Source of the DNA: Catenulispora sp. MAP5-51 | GTDB taxonomy: Bacteria > Actinomycetota > Actinomycetes > Streptomycetales > Catenulisporaceae | DNA: 64,000 nucleotides | Direction: 5' to 3' | Assembly (NCBI RefSeq): GCF_041261205.1 | Contig: NZ_JBGCCH010000002.1 | Coordinates: 558,001-622,000 of the forward strand | In this document: one piece after another, positions 27,152 to 36,609 of the stretch | Layout of the letters: each line of letters begins with the position of its first letter | How positions within the stretch are numbered: the first letter of the stretch is position 1 | Notes under the pieces: model-generated | What the model was told of the DNA's origin: nothing | Database searches by the model: none | Seen by the model: only the letters and a program-made list of their open reading frames with translations | Position numbers and translations under genes: made by a program

Positions 27152-28824
27152 CCGATCGGCAGATGCCGCGGTGGGCCGCGGTGCTCTCGTTGGTGGCCTC
27201 GGCGGTCGTGCTGGTGGTCTGCACGCTCGTAGGCTCCGCCCGCGCGGACGTTACCGCGAGCGGATCGGCCGCACCGGTGATCGCTCGCGGCGCTGGGGCT
27301 GTAGCAACGGCCCCAGCGCCCGCTCCGCCGCCAGTTCCATCGCCCGCACCTGGCATCTACGGCCCACTGATCGGCGGCGGATCGATGACTCCGCCGCCGG
27401 CCCCGGGGCCTGCCGGCTCCAAAACCGCGGACCCGTCCTGGTGGGACATCCCGGGCCAGATCGAGAAAGCCATCGATAGCTGGCTCGGCAACCTCGTGAA
27501 GTCCGCGCTCAACCCGGTGCTCCCGTTCGTCGCGCCATCGCTGCTGTCGAGCCCGAACCTGAGCAGCGGTCGCATCGCGAGTATTTGGACCTCCGTCCTG
27601 ATCCTCTCGAACACGCTCTACGTGCTTTTCGTCCTGGCCGGCGGCGTTCTCGTCATGACGCACGGAACGCTTCAGACGCGGCACGAGCTCAAGGAGATCG
27701 CGCCTCGGCTGGTCATCGGGATGATCACCTCGAACGCGTCGCTGTGGCTGATCTGCCAGTCCGTGTCCCTCGGCAATGCGCTCGTCGCGGCGCTGATGAC
27801 CGGAAACCTCTCGTCCGAGGGCATCGGGTCCAGGCTGACGAGCCTCATCGTCTACAACGTCTTCCTCCCCGACGGTGCCGGGAAGGTGTTCCTCGTCATC
27901 ATCGGCGGCGCCATCGCCGTGTTGGGCGTCGCGCTGGTCGTGACCGATCTGGTGCGCGGGACCGTGCTGATGGTGCTGACGGCCGGCGCTCCGCTCGCGC
28001 TCGCCTGTCTTGCCCATCCGCAGACCGAGGGACTGGCCAAGCTGTGGTGGCGGGCCATCCTGGGGTGCCTGGCGACGCAGGTCCTTCAGGCGTTGGTCCT
28101 GATCGTCTGCCTTCAGACCTTCTTCGACCCGCAGGCGGACGACGTTCTTGGCCTCCCGACCCGCGGCGGCCTGACTGACCTGCTGATCTGCCTGGTCATG
28201 TTCTTCATGCTGATCAAGATCCCGATCTGGACGAGCCGAGTCGTTCTCCAGCGCGGGGCGCTCGGTCAGACCCGGATGACGAGCCTGGCGCGCAACTACC
28301 TGCAATATCGGGCTTTCGGTGCGATCACGAACCGCTTCGACGTCGGTCCTCGCGGGCCTCGACCGGGCGGCGGCGCCGGACCGCTCCCGCCTCCGCCGAC
28401 TTCCTCAGGCGGTCCCGGGCCTGGACCTCGGCCGTGCACGGGGCCGGGGCACGGCAAGTTCGGTCCGCTACCGCCCCTGCCCGGAGAGCCGCGGGGTGCG
28501 AACTTCTCATCGCAGCCCGCGTCCGGCCCACGAGAACCCGTAGCCGCTCGTCGAATGGCCAACGAGCCGGCCCGCAGCACACAGGCTCAGCCGACACCGT
28601 CTCGGCCTTCCGTCACCCCCACAAAGCCCTCGCTGCCAAACGCCGCCCGACCGCCCACGCCGCCGCGAGCAGCAGCACCACATCTCCGGGACAGGCCTGC
28701 TGACGCAGTTCCTCAGCCTTCTTCGGGTCCGCTGGCCAGGCGCCTGAAGCCGTCGGTTCCGCCTCGCGCGCCGCGACCCACAAATACCCACAAACCCCAG
28801 ATCAGGCCCCTCAGCGAAAGGTGA
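27148..28824 (+). CDS. VirB6/TrbL-like polytopic membrane protein
   Basis: A 558-residue protein starting at GTG that overlaps the pilin stop. Signal/anchor helix at ~10-30, Ala/Pro-rich segment to ~90, then five or six membrane helices at ~130-370 (LYVLFVLAGGVLVM, LVIGMITSNASLWLICQSVSLG, VFLVIIGGAIAVLGVALVVTDLV, GLTDLLICLVMFFMLIKIPIWTSRVVL). The last ~170 residues are a Pro-rich hydrophilic tail. The topology matches the T4SS inner-membrane core component VirB6/TrbL. Confidence 0.82.
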   Translation: MTDRQMPRWAAVLSLVASAVVLVVCTLVGSARADVTASGSAAPVIARGAGAVATAPAPAPPPVPSPAPGIYGPLIGGGSMTPPPAPGPAGSKTADPSWWDIPGQIEKAIDSWLGNLVKSALNPVLPFVAPSLLSSPNLSSGRIASIWTSVLILSNTLYVLFVLAGGVLVMTHGTLQTRHELKEIAPRLVIGMITSNASLWLICQSVSLGNALVAALMTGNLSSEGIGSRLTSLIVYNVFLPDGAGKVFLVIIGGAIAVLGVALVVTDLVRGTVLMVLTAGAPLALACLAHPQTEGLAKLWWRAILGCLATQVLQALVLIVCLQTFFDPQADDVLGLPTRGGLTDLLICLVMFFMLIKIPIWTSRVVLQRGALGQTRMTSLARNYLQYRAFGAITNRFDVGPRGPRPGGGAGPLPPPPTSSGGPGPGPRPCTGPGHGKFGPLPPLPGEPRGANFSSQPASGPREPVAARRMANEPARSTQAQPTPSRPSVTPTKPSLPNAARPPTPPRAAAPHLRDRPADAVPQPSSGPLARRLKPSVPPRAPRPTNTHKPQIRPLSER

Positions 28825-28830
28825 CGCCTC

Positions 28831-29712
28831 ATGTCAGATGGTCCCGCCGGATACGGCGCGGTCCGCATCCCTGCCGACGTCAGCCGCCCAGACCGCGTAC
28901 TCGGGCCGGCAACGGCCCGTCAGGTCGCGGTCGTCGCCGGCTCTGCGGCAGGACTCTGGTGCGCCTGGCTCGGCGTGCGTGCCTGGGTCTCTCCGTTCGC
29001 CTTCCTGGTCCCGGCCGTGTTCGTTCTGGTGATCGTCGGCGTTGCCGTCTCCACCGAGCGAGACGGTTTGACCATTGATCGGCTCCTGGCCGCAGCTCTC
29101 CGGCAGACGCGGGCACCTCGGCGCCAAGTGATGGCGCCCGAAGGCGTGGTCCCGCCCCCGGCGTTCCTGGCTGAGGCGTTGGGCAAATCGCCGCGTCCGC
29201 CGACGCCACTGTCGTTGCCCATCGCGGACCTCGACGACGCTGGCGCGATTGGCCTTGGCGCGGACGGGGCGGCGTTGATGGCCGCTGCTGGCACGGTCAA
29301 CTTCGGGCTGCGCACCGCCGACGAGCAAGACGTCCTCCTCAGCGGGTTCGCGCGCTGGCTCAACTCCCTCAGCGGACCGACGCAGATCACGTCTACGAAC
29401 GCTCCGGCCGACGTGAGCGGCTTCGTCAGGACCCTCCGGGACCGCGCGGCCGACCTCCCGCACCCTGCTCTCGGCCACGCCGCGCAGGAGCATGCCGAGT
29501 TTCTTGACGGTCTCGCCGCGACCCGCGTTCTGCTGACCCGGAGCATCCACCTCGCGATGCGCGAGCCGGGCAAGGCGGCCGCCCAGCGCGCCGTCCGCCG
29601 TGCCGAGGACGCCGTCAGCCATCTCGCTGCCTGCGAGATCCGCGTCTCGCTACTCGGCCACGACGCCGCCTCCGCCGATCTCCGCGCGCTTCTCGACCCC
29701 TCAGGAGCCTGA
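28831..29712 (+). CDS. PrgI/VirB3-like T4SS protein
   Basis: A 293-residue protein. Residues 1-85 are a PrgI-type module: IPADVSRPDRVLG then two helices (QVAVVAGSAAGLWCAWLGV, FAFLVPAVFVLVIVGVAV). The remainder resembles the N-terminal domain of VirB4-like ATPases (QDVLLSGFARWLNSLSGPTQI). In Gram-positive conjugation systems PrgI precedes the VirB4 gene, exactly as here. Confidence 0.82.
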   Translation: MSDGPAGYGAVRIPADVSRPDRVLGPATARQVAVVAGSAAGLWCAWLGVRAWVSPFAFLVPAVFVLVIVGVAVSTERDGLTIDRLLAAALRQTRAPRRQVMAPEGVVPPPAFLAEALGKSPRPPTPLSLPIADLDDAGAIGLGADGAALMAAAGTVNFGLRTADEQDVLLSGFARWLNSLSGPTQITSTNAPADVSGFVRTLRDRAADLPHPALGHAAQEHAEFLDGLAATRVLLTRSIHLAMREPGKAAAQRAVRRAEDAVSHLAACEIRVSLLGHDAASADLRALLDPSGA

Positions 29713-29714
29713 TC

Positions 29715-31502
29715 ATGTCCTCGTTCGCCGCAGCCCTCAACGTGCTGCCCATCTGGACTACCCGACCGACGGCCCGGACCCGCAACGTCTTGGGCCTCGG
29801 CCCGTCGAGCCTCGACGTGGGCACCCACACCCTCAAAGTCGGCGACACGTTCGCCGCAACCTTCGCGGTCGCCGACTACCCGGCCGAGGTCGCCGCCGGC
29901 TGGCTCGAACCGCTGCTGAGCTTCCCCGCGCGGATCAGCGTCGCCGTCCACATCGAGCCTGTACCCAGCCCCATCGCCGCAGACCGCCTACGCAAGCAGC
30001 GCGCCCGGCTGGAGTCCGGCCGCCGGCACGCGGCCTCGCGCGGGCACCTCGACGACCCCGCCACCGAGGCTGCCGCTGCTGACGCGCGCGAACTCGCCTA
30101 CCGCGTCGCGTGCGGTGAGGGGAAGTTGTTCGGGGTCGGGATCTATCTGACGATTCACGCCGACAGCGCCGATGAACTCGTTGAACTCACAGCTCAGGTC
30201 CGCTCGCTCGCGGAGGGGATGCTGCTGCGCCTGGTCCCCGCGACGTTCCGGACGGTCCAGGGTTGGTGCTCGACGCTGCCCTTGGGCCTGGACCTGCTGA
30301 AGATCCGGCGGACGTTCGACACCGAGGCGCTGGCGACGCTGTTCCCGTTCACGTCCGGCGACCTGCCGCTACCGCAGAACTCGACGTCGGCAGTGCTGCT
30401 TGGCGTCAACGCGACCGACTCCGGCTTGGTGATGTGGGACCGCTGGGCGGCGCCGAACCACAACTCGGTGGTCCTGGCCCAGTCCGGGGCCGGCAAGTCC
30501 TACCTCGCCAAGCTCGACGTCCTCCGGAACCTCTACCAGGGCGTTGAGGTGATGGTCATCGACCCTGAACAGGAATACGTCCGGCTCACGCACGCGGTCA
30601 GCGGAACGGTCGTCAGCCTCGGGGCTCCCGGCGTCCGGATCAATCCCTTCGACCTGCCAGCCACCGGCGACCGCTCCGACGCCATCCGCCGCCGAGCTCT
30701 GTTCGGGCACACCGTAGTAGCCGTACTCCTCAGCCGAGATCTGACCGCCAGCCAGCACGCCGCGCTGGACTCGGCGATCCTCAACGCCTACGAGCGCGTG
30801 GGGATCACCGCCGATCCCCGGACTCACCGCCAGCCCGCCCCGACCCTGCGAGACGTCGTCGAACTACTCGGCGTCTCCGATGCTCCAGACGCTGCAGCAC
30901 TCGCGGCAGAGCTGATCCCGCACACCTCAGGATCGTTCTCCGGACTCTTCGATGGCCCGACCGCACACACTGCTGGTGCCCACCTCACTGTCTTCGCACT
31001 GCGCGAGCTCCCCGACGAGCTCAAACCGATCGGCACGCTCCTCACCCTGGACTTGATGTGGCGCCGGGTATCCGACCCGGCGAACCGGCGCCGCCGCCTG
31101 GTGGTCGTCGACGAAGCCTGGTGGCTGATGAAGGAGCCGGCGGGAGCCCGGTTCCTGTTCCGGATGGCCAAGGCGTCGCGGAAGTGCTGGGCCGGGCTGT
31201 CGGTCGTCACGCAGGACGCCGCGGACCTGCTCTCGACCGAACTCGGTATGGCCGTGGTGTCGAACGCCGCGAGCGCTGTGCTGCTGCGTCAGGCCCCGCA
31301 GTCCGTCGACCAGATCACGCACGCGTTCCGGCTCTCGGCGGGCGAGCGCGCGTTCCTGCTCGCTGCCGGCCGTGGTCAAGGCCTGGTCATGCAGGGCAAC
31401 GCGCGAGCAGCCTTCTCCTCGGTCGCCTCGACCCGTGAGGACGAACTCTGCACAACCGATCCCGCCCAGCTGGCTCGCCTCGATGAGGAGTGGCGCGCAT
31501 GA
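29715..31502 (+). CDS. VirB4-family T4SS ATPase
   Basis: A 595-residue ATPase, AGGAG 7 bases before ATG. Walker A LAQSGAGKSYLAK (~255-267), Walker B LVVVDEAWWLM (~462-472), followed by TQDAADLLSTELGMAVVSNAA and the C-terminal QGNARAAFSSVAS region typical of VirB4/TraC. It powers pilus assembly and substrate transfer across the membrane. Adjacent to the PrgI-like gene and overlapping the VirD4-like gene by ATGA. Confidence 0.92.
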   Translation: MSSFAAALNVLPIWTTRPTARTRNVLGLGPSSLDVGTHTLKVGDTFAATFAVADYPAEVAAGWLEPLLSFPARISVAVHIEPVPSPIAADRLRKQRARLESGRRHAASRGHLDDPATEAAAADARELAYRVACGEGKLFGVGIYLTIHADSADELVELTAQVRSLAEGMLLRLVPATFRTVQGWCSTLPLGLDLLKIRRTFDTEALATLFPFTSGDLPLPQNSTSAVLLGVNATDSGLVMWDRWAAPNHNSVVLAQSGAGKSYLAKLDVLRNLYQGVEVMVIDPEQEYVRLTHAVSGTVVSLGAPGVRINPFDLPATGDRSDAIRRRALFGHTVVAVLLSRDLTASQHAALDSAILNAYERVGITADPRTHRQPAPTLRDVVELLGVSDAPDAAALAAELIPHTSGSFSGLFDGPTAHTAGAHLTVFALRELPDELKPIGTLLTLDLMWRRVSDPANRRRRLVVVDEAWWLMKEPAGARFLFRMAKASRKCWAGLSVVTQDAADLLSTELGMAVVSNAASAVLLRQAPQSVDQITHAFRLSAGERAFLLAAGRGQGLVMQGNARAAFSSVASTREDELCTTDPAQLARLDEEWRA

Positions 31503-33877
31503 GCGGGCCGAACTCATCCTTCCTCGGCCGGTGGCTGCTGCACCCGGCCGACCTGTTCTCCCACGCACTGGCTTCCGCCGAGCAGATCGTCTGCGCCTGG
31601 TGGCTCATCGGCGTCCCCGCGCTGGGTACCGCTTCCTGTTCAGCTCTCGCGTGCTGGCACATCAAGCAGGTGAGGCATCATCGGGCAGCGACGGACGCCG
31701 CGGCGCGGTACGTCGTTCTCAAACTCCCGCCCGAGGTCGAGCCGGGATGCGCCGAGGCGTTCTGGACTCACATTCACGCGCTGCTCCGCCCCAAGTGGCG
31801 GCGGGCCCTGGACAGGCAGCCCCATCTCGCCTTCGAATTCCTGTGGACCAGCGAAGGCCTCAGCCTCGGCATCTGGGTGCCGGCCCCGATCTCGGCTGGC
31901 GTCGTGGCCACTGCCGCTGAAGCCGCGTGGCCGGGGGTCCACACGCGGATCGTCTCGCCAGCTCCGGTCCCGATTGCTGCCGGGGCCTCGATGTGCGGCC
32001 GTCTTCGGCTGGCCAAGCCTGCCTACCTGCCGCTGAAGGTCAAGCACACGTCCGATCCGCTCCGTCCGCTGCTGCAAGCCGGCCGAAAGCTGCGGCCCTC
32101 GGAAAGTACGTGCGTCCAGATCCTCGCGCGACCCGCCACCGGCCGGCAGGTACGTCGGCTGCAATTCCAGCTCAACCGGTTCCGCACGCGCACAGTTCGC
32201 GAGCTGGGCCCGGTAACCCCGTTCAGCACGCTCCTCGAAGAGTGGGCGCCGAACGCAAGCCCGCGATTGGGACGGGCTGATCCCGCACACGCCGCAGCGC
32301 TCCGATCAGCAGTCACGAAGACGATCGGACCGCTGTGGGCGGTGGAGATCCGATACGCCGCAGGCGCCGAATCGACCAGGCCCCATGCAGACGAGCGGAC
32401 CCGCACCATCGCCGAGAGCCTGACCTCTGCATTCGGTGTCTTCGCAGAACGGAACTCCTGGGCCCGTCACCGGATGGCCGGACCGGCATCCGCGCTCGCG
32501 CAGCGTCGGATGGGCCGAGGCGATCTGCTCACCGTCGCCGAGCTGGCAGGCATCGCGCATCTCCCGCTGGACGCCGGCGCCGTCGGCGTACCCCGCGCTG
32601 GCGCCCGCTCGATCGCCCCGCCTCCGGAGATCCCCGCGCTGTCCTACGGCCACAAGGTCCTCGGCGACGCGGACACCTCGCCGATCCGGCCGGTCGGCGT
32701 CGCGGTCCCGGACACCCGCCAGCACTTCCACATCATGGGCGCGACCAACTCCGGCAAGTCGACGCTGATGGCGCGCATGATTCTCGACGATGTGGCAGCC
32801 CGCCGGGGCGTGCTCGTCCTGGACCCGAAGGGCGATTTGGTCGGCGACCTCCTCGACCGGCTCCCGCTGGCGGCGGCTGACCGCCTGGTGCTCATCGATC
32901 CGACGGACTCCGGGCCGCGCCCCTGTCTCAACGTCCTGGCGCAGGGCGACCCAGAGCTGACGGTGGACAACCTCGTGGGCATCTTCCGGCGGCTGTTCGC
33001 GTCCTCCTGGGGCCCGCGCACCGACGACGTCCTCCGGGCGGCATGTCTGACCCTCCTCGCCACAGCGCGGGACCAGCCGTCGACGCTCGCGGACGTCTCG
33101 CAGCTGCTGAGCGACAAGGTCTTCCGCGCCGCGCGAACCGCCGGCCTCGCCGAGGGCGGTCACAGGATGCTGGATCACTTCTGGACCGGCTTCGCTGACC
33201 TGTCGGTCCAGTCGCAGGCCGCCATCACGGCGCCGCTCCAGAACAAGCTCCGCGCGTTCCTGCTGCGCCGGTTCGTGGCCGACGTCATCGCCCGGCCTCG
33301 CTCAACAATCGACCTCGGCCGAGTCCTGGACGGCGGGATCTGCCTGGTCAGGCTCCCCAAAGGCGTGCTCGGCGACGACACGATGCGCCTGCTCGGCTCA
33401 TTCATCCTCGCCGCCGCATGGCAGGCAACTACCGCTCGCGCGGGCCGACCCGAGCAAGCGCGCCCGGACGCCTCGATCTACGTCGACGAAGCCCACAACT
33501 TCCTGAACCTGCCCTACAGCTTGGAGGACATGTTGGCCGAAGCCCGCGCCTACCGGGTCTCGTTCACCCTCGCTCACCAGAACCTCGCACAGCTCCCGAC
33601 GGATCTGGCCGAGGGCATCTCGGCGAACGCCCGGAACAAGGTCTTCTTCACGTGCTCGCCGCAGGACGCGCGTAGCCTCGCCGCGCACACCGGCCCGCTG
33701 CTCGGCGAGCACGACCTGGCCCACCTCGACGCCTTTCAAGCCGCGGCTCGGCTGACGGCGAAGAGCGCGCACGTCCGGGCCTTCACGATGCGGACCCGAC
33801 CGGCGCCGCTGGCGATCCCTGGGCGGGCTAACGCGATTCGCGCTGCCGTCCACGCTGCTGCGCGGAGCGGCTCGTGA
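31499..33877 (+). CDS. VirD4/TraG-like coupling ATPase
   Basis: A 792-residue protein. ATG 31499 overlaps the VirB4 stop and has GAGGAG upstream. An N-terminal membrane helix is near 30-50 (IVCAWWLIGVPALGTASCSALAC). Walker A MGATNSGKSTLMARM (~413-427) and Walker B SIYVDEAHNFL (~658-668) flank a TraM/TraG-type recombinase-like core with GILDPKGDLVGDLL and QAAITAPLQNKLRAFL. It couples the transfer DNA-protein complex to the secretion channel. Confidence 0.9.
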   Translation: MSGPNSSFLGRWLLHPADLFSHALASAEQIVCAWWLIGVPALGTASCSALACWHIKQVRHHRAATDAAARYVVLKLPPEVEPGCAEAFWTHIHALLRPKWRRALDRQPHLAFEFLWTSEGLSLGIWVPAPISAGVVATAAEAAWPGVHTRIVSPAPVPIAAGASMCGRLRLAKPAYLPLKVKHTSDPLRPLLQAGRKLRPSESTCVQILARPATGRQVRRLQFQLNRFRTRTVRELGPVTPFSTLLEEWAPNASPRLGRADPAHAAALRSAVTKTIGPLWAVEIRYAAGAESTRPHADERTRTIAESLTSAFGVFAERNSWARHRMAGPASALAQRRMGRGDLLTVAELAGIAHLPLDAGAVGVPRAGARSIAPPPEIPALSYGHKVLGDADTSPIRPVGVAVPDTRQHFHIMGATNSGKSTLMARMILDDVAARRGVLVLDPKGDLVGDLLDRLPLAAADRLVLIDPTDSGPRPCLNVLAQGDPELTVDNLVGIFRRLFASSWGPRTDDVLRAACLTLLATARDQPSTLADVSQLLSDKVFRAARTAGLAEGGHRMLDHFWTGFADLSVQSQAAITAPLQNKLRAFLLRRFVADVIARPRSTIDLGRVLDGGICLVRLPKGVLGDDTMRLLGSFILAAAWQATTARAGRPEQARPDASIYVDEAHNFLNLPYSLEDMLAEARAYRVSFTLAHQNLAQLPTDLAEGISANARNKVFFTCSPQDARSLAAHTGPLLGEHDLAHLDAFQAAARLTAKSAHVRAFTMRTRPAPLAIPGRANAIRAAVHAAARSGS

Positions 33878-34737
33878 CCAGCCGGACGCCGACCCGGCCC
33901 TTCTCCGTCGGCACCCGGGCCGGCGACCGGCTGACGGAGCGAGACGCCGAGGTGCTGCGGTTGCTGGCCGAGCACCTGGTGCTCACCGTCGGGCAGCTCG
34001 CGGTGGCTTTGTTCCCTGACGTGCGGAAGTGCCGGAGCCGCGTTGCGGTGCTGCGGGCGCTCGGGCTGGTCGAGACCTTCCGGCCTCCGCTCCAGCGCGG
34101 ATCGTCACAGGCTCACTGCGTCGCCACGACCCGAACCCTCGACCTGCTCTCTACCGATGTCGCCGACTCCCGGCTGCGGCGCCGATCGACGCGTGACGCG
34201 ACCGCCATCGCACTGCGCCCGGACCTCGGGCACCTGCGAGGCGTGAACGAGGTGTTCTGCCAGCTCCTCGGCCACGCCCGGCGAACCGCCGACGCCACGC
34301 TCGAAACCTGGCGTTCCGAACGCGCCACCGCCCACGCGCTCGGGACGCGACTGCGGCCGGACGGCTTCGGCCGGTGGCGGGAGGGCGACGCCTGGTGCGA
34401 GTTCTTCCTCGAATACGACACCGGCACCGAACCCCACGCTCGCCTGCTCGCCAAGCTCACCGGGTACGCCGACCTCGCGGAGTCTGCCGGCGTGTCCTGC
34501 CCGGTCCTGTTCTGGCTGCCGAACGTGCATCGCGAAAGCCACCTTCACCAGCTGCTAGCTGGCGAGCCGCCGCGCGTACCCGTCGCCACGGCGTACGGCG
34601 TCCCGTCCCGGACCAGTCCCGCCGGACCGATCTGGCGCCCGTCCTGGTCCCCCACCTCGCAGGTCCCCCTGGCCGCCCTAGGTGCCTCAGCCGTTCGACA
34701 CCTCAACGTCCCGCAGAGCTCGCACATCCTGCTCTAG
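33874..34737 (+). CDS. replication-relaxation family protein
   Basis: A 287-residue protein, GTG start overlapping the VirD4-like stop. N-terminal winged helix (LTERDAEVLRLLAEHLVLTVGQLAVALFPDVRKCRSRVAVLRALGLVETF), then a nuclease-like alpha/beta domain with LRPDGFGRW..CEFFLEYDTGTEPHARLLAKLTGYADL. Matches the Replic_Relax family, thought to bind or nick plasmid origins. No MobF/MobP-type relaxase was seen, so this is the best candidate for the relaxase role. Confidence 0.82.
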   Translation: MTSRTPTRPFSVGTRAGDRLTERDAEVLRLLAEHLVLTVGQLAVALFPDVRKCRSRVAVLRALGLVETFRPPLQRGSSQAHCVATTRTLDLLSTDVADSRLRRRSTRDATAIALRPDLGHLRGVNEVFCQLLGHARRTADATLETWRSERATAHALGTRLRPDGFGRWREGDAWCEFFLEYDTGTEPHARLLAKLTGYADLAESAGVSCPVLFWLPNVHRESHLHQLLAGEPPRVPVATAYGVPSRTSPAGPIWRPSWSPTSQVPLAALGASAVRHLNVPQSSHILL

Positions 34738-34750
34738 ATCGGAGAACGTC

Positions 34751-35341
34751 ATTTCGACACTCACGAAGACAGCAGTCGGCTGCTCGATCGTCTTCCTGAT
34801 GTTCCTCGTCCTCGTCAGCGCCGCCGCGGCCTCAGTCGCCTCGGCCGCCCTCAATCCGCTCACCGCCGTCTGGAACGAAGCCGCTTCCGCACCGCCTCCC
34901 GATCGCCGATTCAGCCCTGATCAGCAGGTCGGCATCATCGCCGCCGCCGAGCAAAGCGCCCCGAACCCGGCCGCCGCCTCGGCGATCGCCTTCGCCTCCC
35001 GGCAGCTCGGGCTCCCGTACGTCTGGGGCGGCAACGGGCCGGCCAAAGGCGATGCCGGCTACGACTGCTCAGGCCTGACCATGGCGGCCTACGCAAGTGC
35101 CGGAATCAACATTCCCCGCACCGCCACAGACCAGTATCGCCACGGACCGGCCGTCCCCCTTTCCTCACTGAAGCCAGGAGATCTCGTTTTCTACGGAAAT
35201 AGCGATTTTGCTCACCATGTGGCAATCTTCGTCGGCGCTGGCGTCATTCTCGACGCCCCTAAAACGGGCGCAGTGATTCGGCTTGACCCGCTGGCTGCGG
35301 AGGACCTCTTCGCTGCGACTCGGCCGAGCGCGGACCGCTAG
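34751..35341 (+). CDS. NlpC/P60 cell-wall hydrolase of the transfer system, probable ATT start
   Basis: A ~196-residue protein: hydrophobic segment ~8-33 (AVGCSIVFLMFLVLVSAAAASVASAA), short linker, then a C40 domain with catalytic Cys in GYDCSGLTMAAY and His in HHVAIFVGAG. It would open peptidoglycan for the secretion channel (VirB1-like role). No ATG/GTG/TTG is near; GGAGAA at 34741-34746 stands 4 bases before ATT 34751. A GTG at 34682 inside the previous gene is in frame but has no ribosome site and adds an odd Ser/Arg-rich leader. Confidence 0.82.
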   Translation: MSTLTKTAVGCSIVFLMFLVLVSAAAASVASAALNPLTAVWNEAASAPPPDRRFSPDQQVGIIAAAEQSAPNPAAASAIAFASRQLGLPYVWGGNGPAKGDAGYDCSGLTMAAYASAGINIPRTATDQYRHGPAVPLSSLKPGDLVFYGNSDFAHHVAIFVGAGVILDAPKTGAVIRLDPLAAEDLFAATRPSADR

Positions 35342-36049
35342 GCCGTTACGCAGCGCAGTTCAGGGACCGTTCCGGGGACCGTTGCCCGACCCCCTCAAAG
35401 CACCGCCAAAGCAGCATCAAACAGCAGGTCGGGCAGCATTTGATGGCCGGTACCAAGACCCGACGATCGTGTATCTGACGATCAGAACCTTCGCCGGCCG
35501 GTGGCGGCCTCGCTGAGCTGGCGGGCACCCAACCGACCGCTGACACGACAGGGAAAGGACCAACCGGAAAGAAAACAGAGACATTCCAACCCGCTATTAC
35601 CTACCGACGACCCAAGAGGGCAATCTCGTACTCTAAACGGGTGAACGGATGCACTTCCGAAACTTGTCTCGGAAGTAAATCAGGGCCAGAATATAAATAA
35701 GCAGAGAACGTCGCGCAGGATTTGATCGGCGATCTCGCACAGATTCGAGGAATCTCCCTCGAAAGGCACCTGGCCTCAAACCCTGGTGGACGCGGTTGCA
35801 CCCGCGTCCACCAGGAACAGGACCGCAAGTTCACCCGTCCGACCGTCTAAATCATGACTGGAGTACCCATGGACCCTGCTCCGATTCTCCCGGATCTCCG
35901 GACCGCGCGTCGCACGCCACGCGCGACAGGACCGCTCGCCGTCTCCTAGGCGCGGCCACAGCGCAGCCGACGCTGCGCGTCCATCTCCCCCTCCGCAGGC
36001 GCCTGCCCTGGTCAAGGCTGCCTGCGTTCGATCCCGAATGGAGCCACCC
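35342..36049. other. 708-base non-coding region, candidate origin of transfer or replication
   Basis: No gene seen. The centre (35570-35720) is markedly AT-richer than its surroundings. It contains the hairpin CTTCCGA/TCGGAAG (35654-35675, 8-base loop) and a longer perfect hairpin at 35782-35815. Position between the transfer operon and regulatory block suits oriT, a single-strand origin or a promoter region; this is inference. Confidence 0.55.
35782..35815. repeat. perfect 14-bp hairpin
   Basis: CCTGGTGGACGCGG and its exact reverse complement separated by 6 bases (TTGCAC). No T-run on either side on the plus strand. Could be a terminator of the transfer operon or a nicking-region hairpin. 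Confidence 0.8.
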
Positions 36050-36607
36050 ATGTCCGTTGCCTTCTGCGCCGCATGGATCAACGAAGTCACACTCGCACTC
36101 CCCATCGACTGGACACGCGACGTTCCCGCCGAGAACGCCGACGGGAACACCATCTACCTCTCCACGAGCTGGACCAGCCCGCACTCAAGGGTCACGCTGA
36201 CCGCCACAGTGTCCAGCACGGGCCACAGTTCGGCCGATATCTGCTGTAGCGGCTGGAGCGTCGAAGCCGAGAATCTGTCTCCGACCGCCCTCGCGGCAGC
36301 GATCGACGCGGCCACCAGGTACGGCACCCAGCCGGACGCCCCAGACCTGAGTGCCGCCTTCGTCGGAGTCTCACTCACCTATCACGACTGGCAGAGCGCG
36401 ACGTACGCCAACGAACCGGTCGAGATGCGCCGCTGGATCAGCCCCGACGGCAACCGCATGTTCGACTTCATCCGTCGCAGCAAGTCCGGGACGTCAGTCT
36501 TCGTGGTCCACCGCATCAGCGCCGGCCACCCAGCCGTCGAGGCCGCGATCACCGCAGACGGGTTCACTCCCGCCGCTGTTCTGCTCAGCCTCGCCATGTC
36601 GGACTGA
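36050..36607 (+). CDS. hypothetical protein in ICE
   Basis: A 185-residue protein starting at ATG 36050, with GGAG 7 bases upstream. No signal peptide. Two half-domains of beta-rich character (ITLALPIDWT.., ISPDGNRMFDFIRRS..VFVVHRISAGHPAVEAAI). No family recognised. It is 2 bases from the DUF2637 gene, so they form an operon. Confidence 0.65.
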   Translation: MSVAFCAAWINEVTLALPIDWTRDVPAENADGNTIYLSTSWTSPHSRVTLTATVSSTGHSSADICCSGWSVEAENLSPTALAAAIDAATRYGTQPDAPDLSAAFVGVSLTYHDWQSATYANEPVEMRRWISPDGNRMFDFIRRSKSGTSVFVVHRISAGHPAVEAAITADGFTPAAVLLSLAMSD

Positions 36608-36609
36608 GC

